Assembly: GCF_002251365.1 (NCBI RefSeq)
Contig: NZ_NPJH01000098.1
Location: forward strand, 24,843 to 88,842
Direction: 5' to 3'
DNA from: Prevotella sp. P3-122
GTDB lineage: Bacteria > Bacteroidota > Bacteroidia > Bacteroidales > Bacteroidaceae
Length of the DNA: 64,000 nucleotides
The translations under genes and the position numbers were made by a program. The notes below the pieces were generated by a model, which had not been told where the DNA came from, made no database searches, and saw nothing but the letters and a program-made list of their open reading frames with translations. Shown in pieces: positions 8,004 to 16,332 of the stretch; position 1 is the first letter of the stretch; each line of letters begins with the position of its first letter.

Positions 8004-9956
8004 CTATTCGTTAAGTGCAGAGAGCATATCTGCCACCTCGGCATTGATGCGTCCGGCAAACTCTTCCATGCTCATGGTAGCCTGTTCGCCACCACCCTGC
8101 TTGCGCATGCTGACAAGACCCTCGGCAGCCTCCTTCTCTCCGACAACCACCATGTAGGGAACACGCTTCAGCTCATTGTCGCGTATCTTACGGCCAATCT
8201 TCTCGTTGCGGTCGTCGATGGTGGCGCGCACACCCTTGCTGTCGAGGAAGCTGGCAACCTTGCGGGCATAGTCGTTGTATTTCTCCGAGATAGGAAGTAT
8301 GGCAACCTGGTCAGGAGTGAGCCACAGTGGGAAGTGTCCTGCCGTGTGCTCGATGAGCACGGCTGTGAAACGCTCCAGACTTCCGAACGGCGCACGGTGT
8401 ATCATCACAGGAGTCTTCTTGCTGTTGTCCTCAGCAGTGTATTCCAGCTTGAACCTCTGTGGCAGGTTGTAGTCTACCTGAATGGTACCCAGCTGCCAGC
8501 GGCGGCCAATGGCATCCTTTACCATGAAGTCGAGCTTCGGACCATAGAATGCAGCCTCGCCAATCTCGCAGCGGGCGCTAAGTCCCTTCTCGGCACAAGC
8601 CTCCTTGATGGCATTCTGGCTCTCTTCCCAAATCTCGTCAGAGCCGATGTACTTCTCCTTGTCGGCTGGGTCACGGAGTGAGATCTGTGCCTCGTAGTTC
8701 TCGAAGTTGAATATCTTGAACACCTTGAGAATGATGTCGATGACATTCTCAAACTCTGCCTTCACCTGCTCAGGGCGCACTAAGATGTGTGCATCGTCCT
8801 GAGTGAACGTGCGCACACGTGTCAGTCCGTGCAGCTCACCGCTCTTCTCATAGCGGAACACAGTACCGAACTCGGCAATGCGCAGAGGCAGGTCCTTGTA
8901 TGAGCGTGGCTTGCGTGAATAAATCTCACAGTGGTGAGGGCAGTTCATTGGCTTAAGCATATACTCCTCGTCCTCCTCCGGAGTGTGTATAGGCTGGAAG
9001 GCGTCCTTGCCGTAATGGGCGTAGTGTCCGGAAGTTACGTATAGGCTCTTGCCGCCGATACCCGGAGTGATAACCTCCTGATAGTTGTATGGCTTGAGCA
9101 GGCCGCGCAGCAGTTCCTGCAGGCGCAGGCGCAACTGTGTACCCTTCGGCAACCATATTGGCAGACCCTTGCCTACCCTGTCCGAGAACATGAACAGTTC
9201 CATCTCCTTGCCTATCTTGCGGTGGTCGCGCTTCTTGGCTTCCTCCAGCATCACGAGATACTCGTCAAGCATCTTCTTCTTCGGGAAGGAGATACCGTAG
9301 ATACGTGTCATCTGCTCGCGCTTGGCATCGCCACGCCAGAAGGCTCCGGCAACACTCGTTATCTTGACAGCCTTGATAAGTCCGGTCGATACAAGGTGCG
9401 GGCCACGGCAAAGGTCGGTAAAGGCACCCTGTGTATATGTAGAGATTGTGCCGTCCTCAAGGTCCTGGTCAATGTGCTCACACTTGTAGAGCTGTCCGTC
9501 GGCATTGAACTCTGCCAGCGCGTCGGCCTTCGACACGTCCTTGCGCACTACAGGCTCATCCTTCTTGGCCAGTTCCATCATCTTTGCCTCTATCTTGGGG
9601 AAGTCATTCTCTGAAATCACCTGTCCCTCTGCCGGCATCACGTCATAGAAGAAGCCACTCTCCACAGCCGGACCAAATCCGAACTGTATGCCAGGGTACA
9701 GCTCCTGGAGAGCCTCGGCGAGCAAGTGTGCCGATGTATGCCAGAAGGTGTGCTTGCCTTCCTCGTCCTCAAACTTGTACAGGGCGATGGTGGCATCAGT
9801 GTTGATGGGACGGTTAAGTTCTACAGTTTCACCATTTACTCCGCAAGATACAACGTTGCGAGCGAGAGCCGGCGAAATGCTCTCGGCGATTTGAAAGCCA
9901 GTAACTCCCTCTTCGTATTCACGAACGGAGCCGTCTGGAAAAGTAATTTTAATCAT
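8004..9956 (-). CDS. thrS: Threonine--tRNA ligase
   Basis: The 650-residue class II synthetase has the full ThrRS architecture. The TGS domain spans residues 1-60 (MIKITFPDGSVREYEEG), and the editing domain follows with HTSAHLLAEAL and the zinc-like ligands in DLCRGPHL. The catalytic core has motif 2 near FGTVFRYEKSGELHGLTRVR and motif 3 in MIHRAPFGSLERF. The C-terminal anticodon-binding domain has PDQVAILPISEKYNDYA. It charges tRNA-Thr and hydrolyses Ser-tRNA-Thr. Its position upstream of infC-rpmI-rplT is the common bacterial arrangement. Confidence 0.98.
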   Translation of the reverse strand: MIKITFPDGSVREYEEGVTGFQIAESISPALARNVVSCGVNGETVELNRPINTDATIALYKFEDEEGKHTFWHTSAHLLAEALQELYPGIQFGFGPAVESGFFYDVMPAEGQVISENDFPKIEAKMMELAKKDEPVVRKDVSKADALAEFNADGQLYKCEHIDQDLEDGTISTYTQGAFTDLCRGPHLVSTGLIKAVKITSVAGAFWRGDAKREQMTRIYGISFPKKKMLDEYLVMLEEAKKRDHRKIGKEMELFMFSDRVGKGLPIWLPKGTQLRLRLQELLRGLLKPYNYQEVITPGIGGKSLYVTSGHYAHYGKDAFQPIHTPEEDEEYMLKPMNCPHHCEIYSRKPRSYKDLPLRIAEFGTVFRYEKSGELHGLTRVRTFTQDDAHILVRPEQVKAEFENVIDIILKVFKIFNFENYEAQISLRDPADKEKYIGSDEIWEESQNAIKEACAEKGLSARCEIGEAAFYGPKLDFMVKDAIGRRWQLGTIQVDYNLPQRFKLEYTAEDNSKKTPVMIHRAPFGSLERFTAVLIEHTAGHFPLWLTPDQVAILPISEKYNDYARKVASFLDSKGVRATIDDRNEKIGRKIRDNELKRVPYMVVVGEKEAAEGLVSMRKQGGGEQATMSMEEFAGRINAEVADMLSALNE

Positions 9957-9998
9957 AACAAATTAAACAATTATTTGTACTTAAATGATAATTGCTTG

Positions 9999-10006
9999 CA
10001 AAGTTA
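9999..10006 (-). promoter_or_regulatory. -7 promoter element for thrS
   Basis: The minus strand reads TAACTTTG, 42 nt before the thrS ATG. The position expected for -33 reads TTCG, a weak match. Confidence 0.5.
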
Positions 10007-10166
10007 TAGAAAATATATGAAAAGACGAATGTTTGCCAATGTTTTTTTTAAAAACCATCAGCATCTTTTTTATCCGACACCATGGCGTGGTCCTCGCCTC
10101 TCATCGCTTGCTACACCTATTTATATATGGTTCGTCAGACGTTTAGAGCGAGTACCACTTACTGCT

Positions 10167-10282
10167 GCGTGGCCTCTGGATATTATATGCGTGGCCTCTG
10201 GATAATATATGCGTGGCCGATAAGGTTAATAACCTTACTGGCGTAAGGTTATTAACCTTGCAGCCGTAAGGTTATTAACCTT
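10167..10282. repeat. Array of direct repeats and 15-bp palindromes (22/23-bp period)
   Basis: GCGTGGCC starts at 10167, 10189 and 10211, exactly 22 bp apart; the first two units differ at only two positions. The array then changes to three 15-bp palindromes of the type AAGGTTAWTAACCTT at 10222-10236, 10245-10259 and 10268-10282, 23 bp apart, with 8-bp spacers (ACTGGCGT, GCAGCCGT). It lies in the 685-bp divergent gap between thrS and the HU gene, where no ORF is credible. The rest of that gap shows only promoter elements. Function unknown. Confidence 0.85.
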
Positions 10283-10582
10283 ATCGGCTGTGCAATTGTA
10301 TTCTTGGTCCATTACATATATATCAGACTCTCTTTGAGAACAATAGGCTATAAGACATCAATCCATATTTCGGACGGGCCTTATATATTATATGGTTCAA
10401 GTCTCACCCCACAGTACACGGACAAAAAAGATTGAAAGCTGCTACCATATCACGCGCATAAGCAAATACAGAAATGCACAATACTGAGCATAAAATGTTG
10501 TAGATTAACGACTTCACAAACAAAATACGAGCATTTTTAGAAAAAAAAGGCAAATAAATTTTCTTATCACACAAAAAACTCG

Positions 10583-10590
10583 TATATTTG
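10583..10590 (+). promoter_or_regulatory. -7 promoter element for the HU gene
   Basis: TATATTTG matches TAnnTTTG and lies 51 nt before the HU ATG. The -33 region is AT-rich without an exact TTTG. Confidence 0.45.
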
Positions 10591-10641
10591 CAAGCCCAAT
10601 ACAAAGAGAAAGTAAAATAATATAACAAGACACACAAGAAA

Positions 10642-10929
10642 ATGACGAAAGCAGATGTAATAAACCAGATTACTGAAGCCACAGGACTTCAGAGGAGAGA
10701 CGTAGCAGCTGTTGTTGAGAGTTTCATGGAAACCATCAAGGACTCTCTTCTAAACCAAAAGGAAAATGTGTACCTTCGTGGGTTCGGCAGTTTCATCATC
10801 AAGCATCGTGCAGAGAAGACTGCCCGCAACATCACAAAGAACACCACTATCACCATAGCAGCCCACGACCTGCCTTGCTTCAAGCCTGCCAAGGCATTCG
10901 TAGACCAGATGAAGGGTGAGAGCGAGTAA
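10642..10929 (+). CDS. HU/IHF-family DNA-binding protein
   Basis: The 95-residue protein is a typical HU/IHF subunit. It begins MTKADVINQITEATGLQRRD and has an alpha-helical dimerisation half to about residue 45. The beta-ribbon arm signature follows (VYLRGFGSFIIKHRAEKTARNI). HU proteins bend and compact DNA as dimers in the nucleoid. Where many HU arms carry the GRNPxT motif, this arm reads ARNITKNTTITIAAHD, a pattern common in Bacteroidetes paralogues. It is followed by a short basic-protein gene and rng, in the same direction. Confidence 0.95.
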   Translation: MTKADVINQITEATGLQRRDVAAVVESFMETIKDSLLNQKENVYLRGFGSFIIKHRAEKTARNITKNTTITIAAHDLPCFKPAKAFVDQMKGESE

Positions 10930-10975
10930 CGATTATCATAGACAACATTATAAATAAACTTTAAAAATTACAGCT

Positions 10976-11065
10976 ATGCCAAACGGTAAGAAGAAAAAAG
11001 GCCACAAGATGGCTACTCATAAGCGTAAAAAGAGATTGAGAAAGAACAGACATAAGAGCAAGTAA
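10976..11065 (+). CDS. 29-residue highly basic protein, probably ribosome-associated
   Basis: A small ORF gives MPNGKKKKGHKMATHKRKKR followed by LRKNRHKSK, about 55% Lys/Arg/His. The pattern of clustered basic residues around HKMATHKRKKRLRKNR resembles the short COX24/AURKAIP1-type proteins that bind ribosomes. It lies 46 nt after HU and before a strong terminator and rng. A related short gene next to rng is, to my memory, conserved in Bacteroidetes. The ORF is too short for most gene callers. That it is translated is well supported by composition; the ribosomal role is inference. Confidence 0.7.
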   Translation: MPNGKKKKGHKMATHKRKKRLRKNRHKSK

Positions 11066-11096
11066 GCCCACTTACTTCTCGTAAGCTGTTCTTATG

Positions 11097-11141
11097 AGGC
11101 GTGTCAATTTTCCCGCCAAGGAGTCTTGACACGCCTTTTTT
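11097..11141 (+). terminator. Rho-independent terminator after the basic-protein gene
   Basis: Perfect 11-bp stem AGGCGTGTCAA / TTGACACGCCT with an 18-nt loop, followed by T5. It separates HU and the small gene from rng, which therefore needs its own promoter or read-through. Confidence 0.85.
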
Positions 11142-11218
11142 GGTAACATCATGTTAGGATGGGATGCCAAGGCCGCCACCAACGGCCGCAACACCCATAA
11201 ATGCGAAAACAAGGAACA

Positions 11219-12793
11219 ATGACAAGCGAAGTCATCATCGACGTCAGGCAGACCGAGATTTCCATCGCACTGCTCGAAGACAAAAGGCTGGTGGAATATC
11301 AGAACGAGCCTAAATCGGCAAGTTTCTCTGTCGGAAACATCTACATTGCAAAGGTCAAGAAGCTTATGCCAGGACTTAACGCATGCTTCGTGGATGTTGG
11401 ATTTGAACGTGATGCCTTTTTGCATTATCTTGACTTGGGAAGCCAATTCAATTCCTACAACAAGTATCTGAAACAGGTACAGAGCGACAGAAAGAAACTG
11501 TTCCCGTTCTCGAAGGCTACAATGTTGCCAGACCTGAAGAAAGACGGCTCAGTGCAGCAAGCGCTGACTGTCGGACAGGAGGTGCTGGTACAGATTGTCA
11601 AGGAACCGATATCGACAAAAGGACCAAGGCTGACTGGCGAGTTGAGCTTTGCCGGACGATATCTCGTACTCATGCCATTCGGCAACAAAGTTTCCGTATC
11701 CTCAAAAATCAAAAGCGGAGAAGAGCGTGCCCGACTGAAACAGCTCATCCACAGCATCAAACCACAAAACTGCAGCGTCATTGTACGTACTGTTGCAGAA
11801 GGAAAAAGAGTTGCAGAACTCGACTCGGAAATGAAAATCCTTACCAAACGATGGGAGGACGTTATCAGTAAGGTTCAGAAAACACAGAAAAGACCGCAAC
11901 AGGTATTCGAAGAAACAGGAAGAGCAGTAGCTCTGTTGCGCGACCTCTTCAATCCGAGCTACGAGAACATCTATGTAAACGACGAAGAAGTGTTCAACGA
12001 CGTAAAGGACTACGTCACGCTAATTGCACCGGAGAAAGCCAACATCGTGAAACTGTATACTGGCAAGGTGCCCATTTTCGACAACTTCAACGTCACTAAA
12101 CAAATTAAGTCGAGCTTCGGCAAAACCGTCAACTACAAGCACGGTGCCTACCTCATCATCGAGCATACCGAAGCACTACACGTTGTGGATGTAAATAGCG
12201 GCAACCGCTCAAGATCGGAAAACGGACAGGAAGCAAACGCACTCGACGTAAACCTCGGGGCAGCAGACGAACTTGCACGGCAGCTGCGACTGCGTGATAT
12301 GGGAGGAATCATCGTAGTCGACTTCATTGACATGAATCTTGCCGAAGACAGACAAATGCTCTACGAGCGTATGTGCAAGAACATGCAGAAGGACCGCGCA
12401 CGGCACAACATTCTGCCACTAAGCAAGTTTGGACTGATGCAGATTACACGGCAGAGAGTGCGCCCGGCCATGGACGTCAACGTAGAGGAGACATGCCCGA
12501 CATGCAACGGAACAGGAAAAATCAAGTCGAGCCTACTGTTTACAGACCAGTTGGAAAGGAAGATTGACACCCTCGTCAACAAGATAGGCATCAAGAAATT
12601 CACTTTGCATGTGCATCCTTACGTAGCAGCCTATATCAACCAGGGAATGATGTCCCTGAAAATGAAATGGCAGCTAAAATACGGATTTGGTGTCAAAGTC
12701 ATCGCCTCACAGAAACTCGCTTTCCTGCAATACGAATTCTACGATGCACAAAAGCAGTTCATAGACATGAAAGAGGAGAATGAGACCAGCTGA
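11219..12793 (+). CDS. rng: Ribonuclease E/G family endoribonuclease
   Basis: The 524-residue enzyme is of RNase G length, without the RNase E scaffold tail. An S1-like RNA-binding region lies at about residues 35-120 (VGNIYIAKVKKLMPGLNACFVDVGFERDAFLH). The catalytic DNase I-like region includes HVVDVNSG and IIVVDFIDM, whose aspartates bind magnesium. The zinc-link has CPTCNGTGKI. It cleaves single-stranded RNA in rRNA maturation and mRNA decay. I start it at 11219 (MTSEVIIDV), where close relatives begin; an in-frame ATG 18 nt earlier is possible. Confidence 0.95.
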   Translation: MTSEVIIDVRQTEISIALLEDKRLVEYQNEPKSASFSVGNIYIAKVKKLMPGLNACFVDVGFERDAFLHYLDLGSQFNSYNKYLKQVQSDRKKLFPFSKATMLPDLKKDGSVQQALTVGQEVLVQIVKEPISTKGPRLTGELSFAGRYLVLMPFGNKVSVSSKIKSGEERARLKQLIHSIKPQNCSVIVRTVAEGKRVAELDSEMKILTKRWEDVISKVQKTQKRPQQVFEETGRAVALLRDLFNPSYENIYVNDEEVFNDVKDYVTLIAPEKANIVKLYTGKVPIFDNFNVTKQIKSSFGKTVNYKHGAYLIIEHTEALHVVDVNSGNRSRSENGQEANALDVNLGAADELARQLRLRDMGGIIVVDFIDMNLAEDRQMLYERMCKNMQKDRARHNILPLSKFGLMQITRQRVRPAMDVNVEETCPTCNGTGKIKSSLLFTDQLERKIDTLVNKIGIKKFTLHVHPYVAAYINQGMMSLKMKWQLKYGFGVKVIASQKLAFLQYEFYDAQKQFIDMKEENETS

Positions 12794-12813
12794 CACAAGC
12801 AAGGAACACTACA

Positions 12814-12861
12814 CAGGAAAAGGGATGGGAAAGCCAATTCGGCTAACCATCCCTTTTCCTG
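12814..12861 (+). terminator. Terminator after rng
   Basis: Long inverted repeat: CAGGAAAAGGGATGG pairs fully with CCATCCCTTTTCCTG around an 18-nt loop, 20 nt after the rng stop. Confidence 0.8.
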
Positions 12862-13036
12862 TTTCCGCTATATTGTGTCATCAAGCTTTTTCAATATCTG
12901 CTGTTAGGCTGCAAAATTATATACTAAAACTTTTGTTGGTTTAGCGTCATAATTCTTGGTCTATTGGAACTGATGGCCATAATCAAGGTCGTACACCCCA
13001 CCTTCCTTCAGATGCACCAATATTTGCAATAAAGAA

Positions 13037-13068
13037 TTTGGCAGATTGTGATAATTGCCGTATTTTTG
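13037..13068 (+). promoter_or_regulatory. Promoter for the AAA/PD-(D/E)XK gene
   Basis: TTTG (13037-13040), 20-nt spacer, then TATTTTTG (13061-13068): a good match to the Bacteroidales consensus. The ATG follows 30 nt later. Confidence 0.65.
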
Positions 13069-13098
13069 CACATGAATGGCAAATAAAATGGAGGAAAG

Positions 13099-14829
13099 AT
13101 GGAAACTGTAAAGCAAATACCATACGGAGTGGCAGATTTTGAGTCGGTGATCAATCAGAATATGTACTATGTCGATAAGACTATGTATTTGGCTGAATTG
13201 GAAAACCAGCCTCGTACACTGATCTTCATCCGTCCCCGAAGATTCGGCAAGAGCCTTTTCATCAGTATGATGAGGGCTTACTACGACAAGTTGAAGGCTA
13301 AGGATTTCGACAAGCTCTTTGGCTCCCTGTGGGTTGGCAGCCACCCCACTCCATTGCGCAATCATTACCAGGTGCTGTATCTTGACATCTCGCAAATCTC
13401 CAACAATATCGACTTGCTTGAAGATAATTTCAACAGATACTGCTGCATCAAACTTAACGATTTCATCCACACCTATTGTGAAGATTATCCTGAGGATAAA
13501 ATTAATGAATTCCTTCGTGCAAATAATTTCGGACAGAAGCTCAACATGCTCCTCAACATGTCAAGAAAATATGGGCAGGCACTGTATCTCATTATTGACG
13601 AGTACGACAGTTTCACCAATATTGTATTCAGCGAACAAGTTGAAGAAACATATTTCAAAACATCCTTAATCGGAAGATTCTACAGTCATGTATTCAAATT
13701 ATTCAAGGGAATGTTCGAGCGCATCTTCCTCACGGGAGTTAGTCCCGTTACGCTCGACGACCTCACAAGCGGATTCAACATTGGATGGAATATATCGATG
13801 GCGCCCGAACTCGACAAGATGCTCGGATTCTCAACTGAAGACGTGCGTCAGATGTTCACCTATTTCAAAGAGGCAGGACAGTTGCCCGCCGACTGCGACA
13901 TCGAGGCAATGATAGCAGAGATGAAACCATGGTATGACAACTACTGCTTTGCGAAGGAATGCCTTGAAAGCGACGTAAGAGTGTTCAACTGCGACATGGT
14001 GTTGTACTATCTTCGCAATTACATCTCCTACAAGCATTCACCGGAAATCATGCTCGATCCGAACACGAGGACCGACTACAAGAAGCTCAACATGCTCATC
14101 CAGCTCGACAAGCTCGACGGAGACCGGAAGGGTGTGATGATGGAAATCATAGAAAAGGGAGAAATCGCCGCCACACTCATCCCCTCGTTCTCAGCTAACG
14201 AGATGACCGAGCCGGAGACATTTCCAAGCCTGCTGTTCTATTACGGTATGCTGACCATTAAGGGAAAGTATGGTTCTATGTTGTCGTTAGGCATACCAAA
14301 CAACAACGTACGTATGCAATATTACAATTACATATTGAAGCAATATGCACAATATAAGATTGTGAATGTCAACAAGCTTCAGATAGCTTTCGTGAAGATG
14401 TCATTGGATGGTCTTTGGCAAGAACCACTTCAATACATGGCCGACTGCTACAAGCAACTCTCCTCGGTTCGTGATGCCATCGAGGGTGAGCGTAACATAC
14501 AGGGGTTCTTCCTCGCCTACCTAAGCCTCAACGACTACTACATCACGGCTCCCGAGGTAGAGCTCAACCATGGCTATTGCGACTTCTTCCTGCTCCCCAA
14601 TATGACCCACTACCAGGCAAACCACAGCTATATCCTTGAATTGAAATATCTCCCTAAGGCTGATTATACGGAAGAGAAGGCTGCAAAACAATGGGCCGAA
14701 GCCGTAGAACAAATCAATGGCTATGCCGTGGCCCCACGTGTCGAGGCACTGCGCCAAGGCACCAGGATGCACAAGATAATCATGCAGTTCTGCGGATGGG
14801 AACTGGTGAGGATGGAAGAGATTATGTAG
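13099..14829 (+). CDS. AAA-ATPase-like / PD-(D/E)XK nuclease superfamily protein
   Basis: The 576-residue protein combines an N-terminal AAA-ATPase-like domain with a C-terminal PD-(D/E)XK nuclease-like domain. Residues 35-50 have the degenerate P-loop FIRPRRFGKSLF, and a Walker B-like strand reads LYLIIDEYDSF near residue 170. In the C-terminal 100 residues the HGYCDFFLLP Asp and the YILELKYL Glu-Lys pair fit the nuclease core. This family is abundant and multi-copy in Prevotella and Bacteroides. Its role is not settled; a mobile-element, defence or toxin-related role has been suggested. The nitroreductase gene follows after 25 nt. Confidence 0.88.
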   Translation: METVKQIPYGVADFESVINQNMYYVDKTMYLAELENQPRTLIFIRPRRFGKSLFISMMRAYYDKLKAKDFDKLFGSLWVGSHPTPLRNHYQVLYLDISQISNNIDLLEDNFNRYCCIKLNDFIHTYCEDYPEDKINEFLRANNFGQKLNMLLNMSRKYGQALYLIIDEYDSFTNIVFSEQVEETYFKTSLIGRFYSHVFKLFKGMFERIFLTGVSPVTLDDLTSGFNIGWNISMAPELDKMLGFSTEDVRQMFTYFKEAGQLPADCDIEAMIAEMKPWYDNYCFAKECLESDVRVFNCDMVLYYLRNYISYKHSPEIMLDPNTRTDYKKLNMLIQLDKLDGDRKGVMMEIIEKGEIAATLIPSFSANEMTEPETFPSLLFYYGMLTIKGKYGSMLSLGIPNNNVRMQYYNYILKQYAQYKIVNVNKLQIAFVKMSLDGLWQEPLQYMADCYKQLSSVRDAIEGERNIQGFFLAYLSLNDYYITAPEVELNHGYCDFFLLPNMTHYQANHSYILELKYLPKADYTEEKAAKQWAEAVEQINGYAVAPRVEALRQGTRMHKIIMQFCGWELVRMEEIM

Positions 14830-14854
14830 ATAACATTATTAGAGATACAAAAGA

Positions 14855-15547
14855 ATGACACTGTCAGAAGCAATCAAATCTCGCCATTCGGTGAGGAAAT
14901 ACATCGACAAACCAATAGAAGAGAACCTTGTCAGCATACTGCAGGAGAAGGTTGACGAGGTTAACGAGAAAGGAAATCTGCACATTCAGCTCGTGACCAA
15001 TGAGCCAAAGGCTTTCAAGGGCAAGATGGCTTATGGCACCTTCAGCGGAGTAACAAATTACTTTGCTATGGTTGGCAAGAAAGCTGATGACCTCTCAGAA
15101 AGAATTGGCTACTATGGTGAACAGCTGGTTCTTCTCGCTGAGACTCTTGGTCTCAACACTTGTTGGGTAGGGCTCACTTACAACAATATCAAAGAGGCAT
15201 ACGAGAAGGCAGATGATGAGAAACTTTGCTGTATGATTGCCCTTGGCTATGGCAATGATCCAGGAAGGAATATGAAGCGAAAAGGCGTCAGGGATGTTAG
15301 CAATGCCAGTGAAACCACTCCCCAATGGTTCCTCCGGGGAGTCGAAGCGGCTCTCCTGGCCCCTACAGCTGTAAATCAGCAGAAGTTCCGCTTTGAATAC
15401 GTCGGCCCTGATGGTGACGGAGTACACAGAGTAAAAGCAGAGAGAACATTCTCGCTTATCGGCTATACAAAGATGGACTTAGGTATAGCCAAGTGTCATT
15501 TTGAGATTGGAGCAGGCAAGGAAAACTTTGAATGGTCGAGCCAATGA
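14855..15547 (+). CDS. Nitroreductase-family protein
   Basis: The 230-residue product begins MTLSEAIKSRHSVRKYIDKP, the FMN-binding start of nitroreductases, with the Arg and Ser that contact the flavin phosphate. A middle segment ETLGLNTCWVGLTYN matches the family's conserved region. The later EAALLAPTAVNQQKFRFEYV repeats a flavin-domain pattern, suggesting that one chain holds both half-domains. It probably reduces quinones, nitro compounds or flavins with NAD(P)H; the true substrate is unknown. It sits 25 nt after the AAA/nuclease gene and ends at a terminator. Confidence 0.82.
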   Translation: MTLSEAIKSRHSVRKYIDKPIEENLVSILQEKVDEVNEKGNLHIQLVTNEPKAFKGKMAYGTFSGVTNYFAMVGKKADDLSERIGYYGEQLVLLAETLGLNTCWVGLTYNNIKEAYEKADDEKLCCMIALGYGNDPGRNMKRKGVRDVSNASETTPQWFLRGVEAALLAPTAVNQQKFRFEYVGPDGDGVHRVKAERTFSLIGYTKMDLGIAKCHFEIGAGKENFEWSSQ

Positions 15548-15664
15548 GAGCAAAGCCAAGCTCCCTTGACCTCATCTTTGCCTTGGGCTATGTGATTCCC
15601 GCTATTAGGGATCACCCGAGACTTGCACCCGATAGACAATGCTCATGCCGAGCGTACGAAAAAG

Positions 15665-15695
15665 GTGGGTACATCCAATAAACGGATGTACCCAC
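15665..15695. terminator. Terminator after the nitroreductase gene
   Basis: Perfect 12-bp stem GTGGGTACATCC / GGATGTACCCAC with a 7-nt loop, AAA before and TCTTT after. It sits between the nitroreductase gene and leftward gene debris and can act both ways. Confidence 0.75.
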
Positions 15696-15718
15696 ATCTT
15701 TCTGTTACGGGGAAGTGA

Positions 15719-15893
15719 TTATCTTACGACAAACTTCTTGCCGTTTCTGATATATACTCCCTTTGAAGCCTCGCCCGTGATGCGGCGACCAGCAAGGTCG
15801 AAGATTGGAGCATTTGTGACGTCTGCCCCTTCTACTTCAGGCATTCCAATAGCCGAAGGCGTATCTTGGAAGCTGAACGTAAGAGCCTTAGCT
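15719..15893 (-). pseudogene. C-terminal fragment of a secreted Bacteroidales protein
   Basis: The leftward frame ends with APIFDLAGRRITGEASKGVY and IRNGKKFVVR. This is the short C-terminal tail (F-D-L-x-G-R-R, then K-G-[VI]-Y-I, then N-G-K-K) seen on many secreted Prevotella proteins. Upstream, ALTFSFQDTPSAIGMPEVEG looks like a genuine end of a preceding domain, but it then runs into an unrelated dispersed repeat and no start or signal peptide is found. I read this as the end of a larger secreted-protein gene whose front was lost. The frame stays open through the repeat to 16030, which could mislead a gene caller. Confidence 0.6.
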
Positions 15894-15907
15894 GTGGGTG
15901 AACAATA

Positions 15908-16000
15908 TCTCCTTGCGACCTTTGCGGCTTGGCGAGAAATATACCACGCAATAAACATCTGCGAGAAAAAGCTCTCGCAAAGGCGCAAAGAGCGCAAAGA
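15908..16000. repeat. Dispersed-repeat-like segment with GCGCAAAG motifs
   Basis: The stretch contains CTTGCGACCTTTGCGGCTTGG, CGAGAAAAAGCTCTCG (a small hairpin) and AAGGCGCAAAGAGCGCAAAG. Sequences of this kind (Leu/Arg/Phe/Ala-rich in one frame, Ser-Arg-Lys-Ala-Ala-Lys-like in another) recur between genes in many Bacteroidetes. It joins directly to the broken gene end at 15893. About 280 bp between here and the pdxT terminator hold no gene I can identify. Confidence 0.45.
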
Positions 16001-16276
16001 CAATGTACGTTCAAAACGCTTCTGATACATGCGGCATGGCCACGATGTACTGGCGGGGACTCACATCCATGGCGGTAATACAGAGATTACCTGAAGTCAT
16101 ACTACGATGATTTTGACCTATCTAACAACGAACCTTAATTCGGGTGGCGCATTGACGAAGTCAGGAGATGCAACTTTAGTTGTGGCTTGACAAAGGTGCA
16201 ATGTAAATAAAATGTTTATTTTGGTTTTTATCTTTCACGCGGACACAGTGACGATTCTGTTAAGGAAAAACGAGAA

Positions 16277-16310
16277 AGTGGGGAAAAGGCCAAGACGCCC
16301 CTTCCCCACT
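16277..16310 (-). terminator. Terminator after pdxT
   Basis: AGTGGGGAA pairs with TTCCCCACT across a 16-nt loop. It lies 22 nt beyond the pdxT stop on the minus strand. A clear T run is missing, so strength is uncertain. Confidence 0.6.
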
Positions 16311-16332
16311 CCGTTGCTATCTACAATCAGGG

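Noticed and set aside
8004..8681. Long rightward ORF opposite thrS
   Set aside because: Antisense shadow of thrS with no recognisable domain; several similar ORFs opposite rplI, beta-galactosidase and the actin-like gene were dropped for the same reason.
10141..10300. Tandem terminators for thrS or HU
   Set aside because: The array lies upstream of both divergent genes, so it cannot end either transcript, and there are no T runs.
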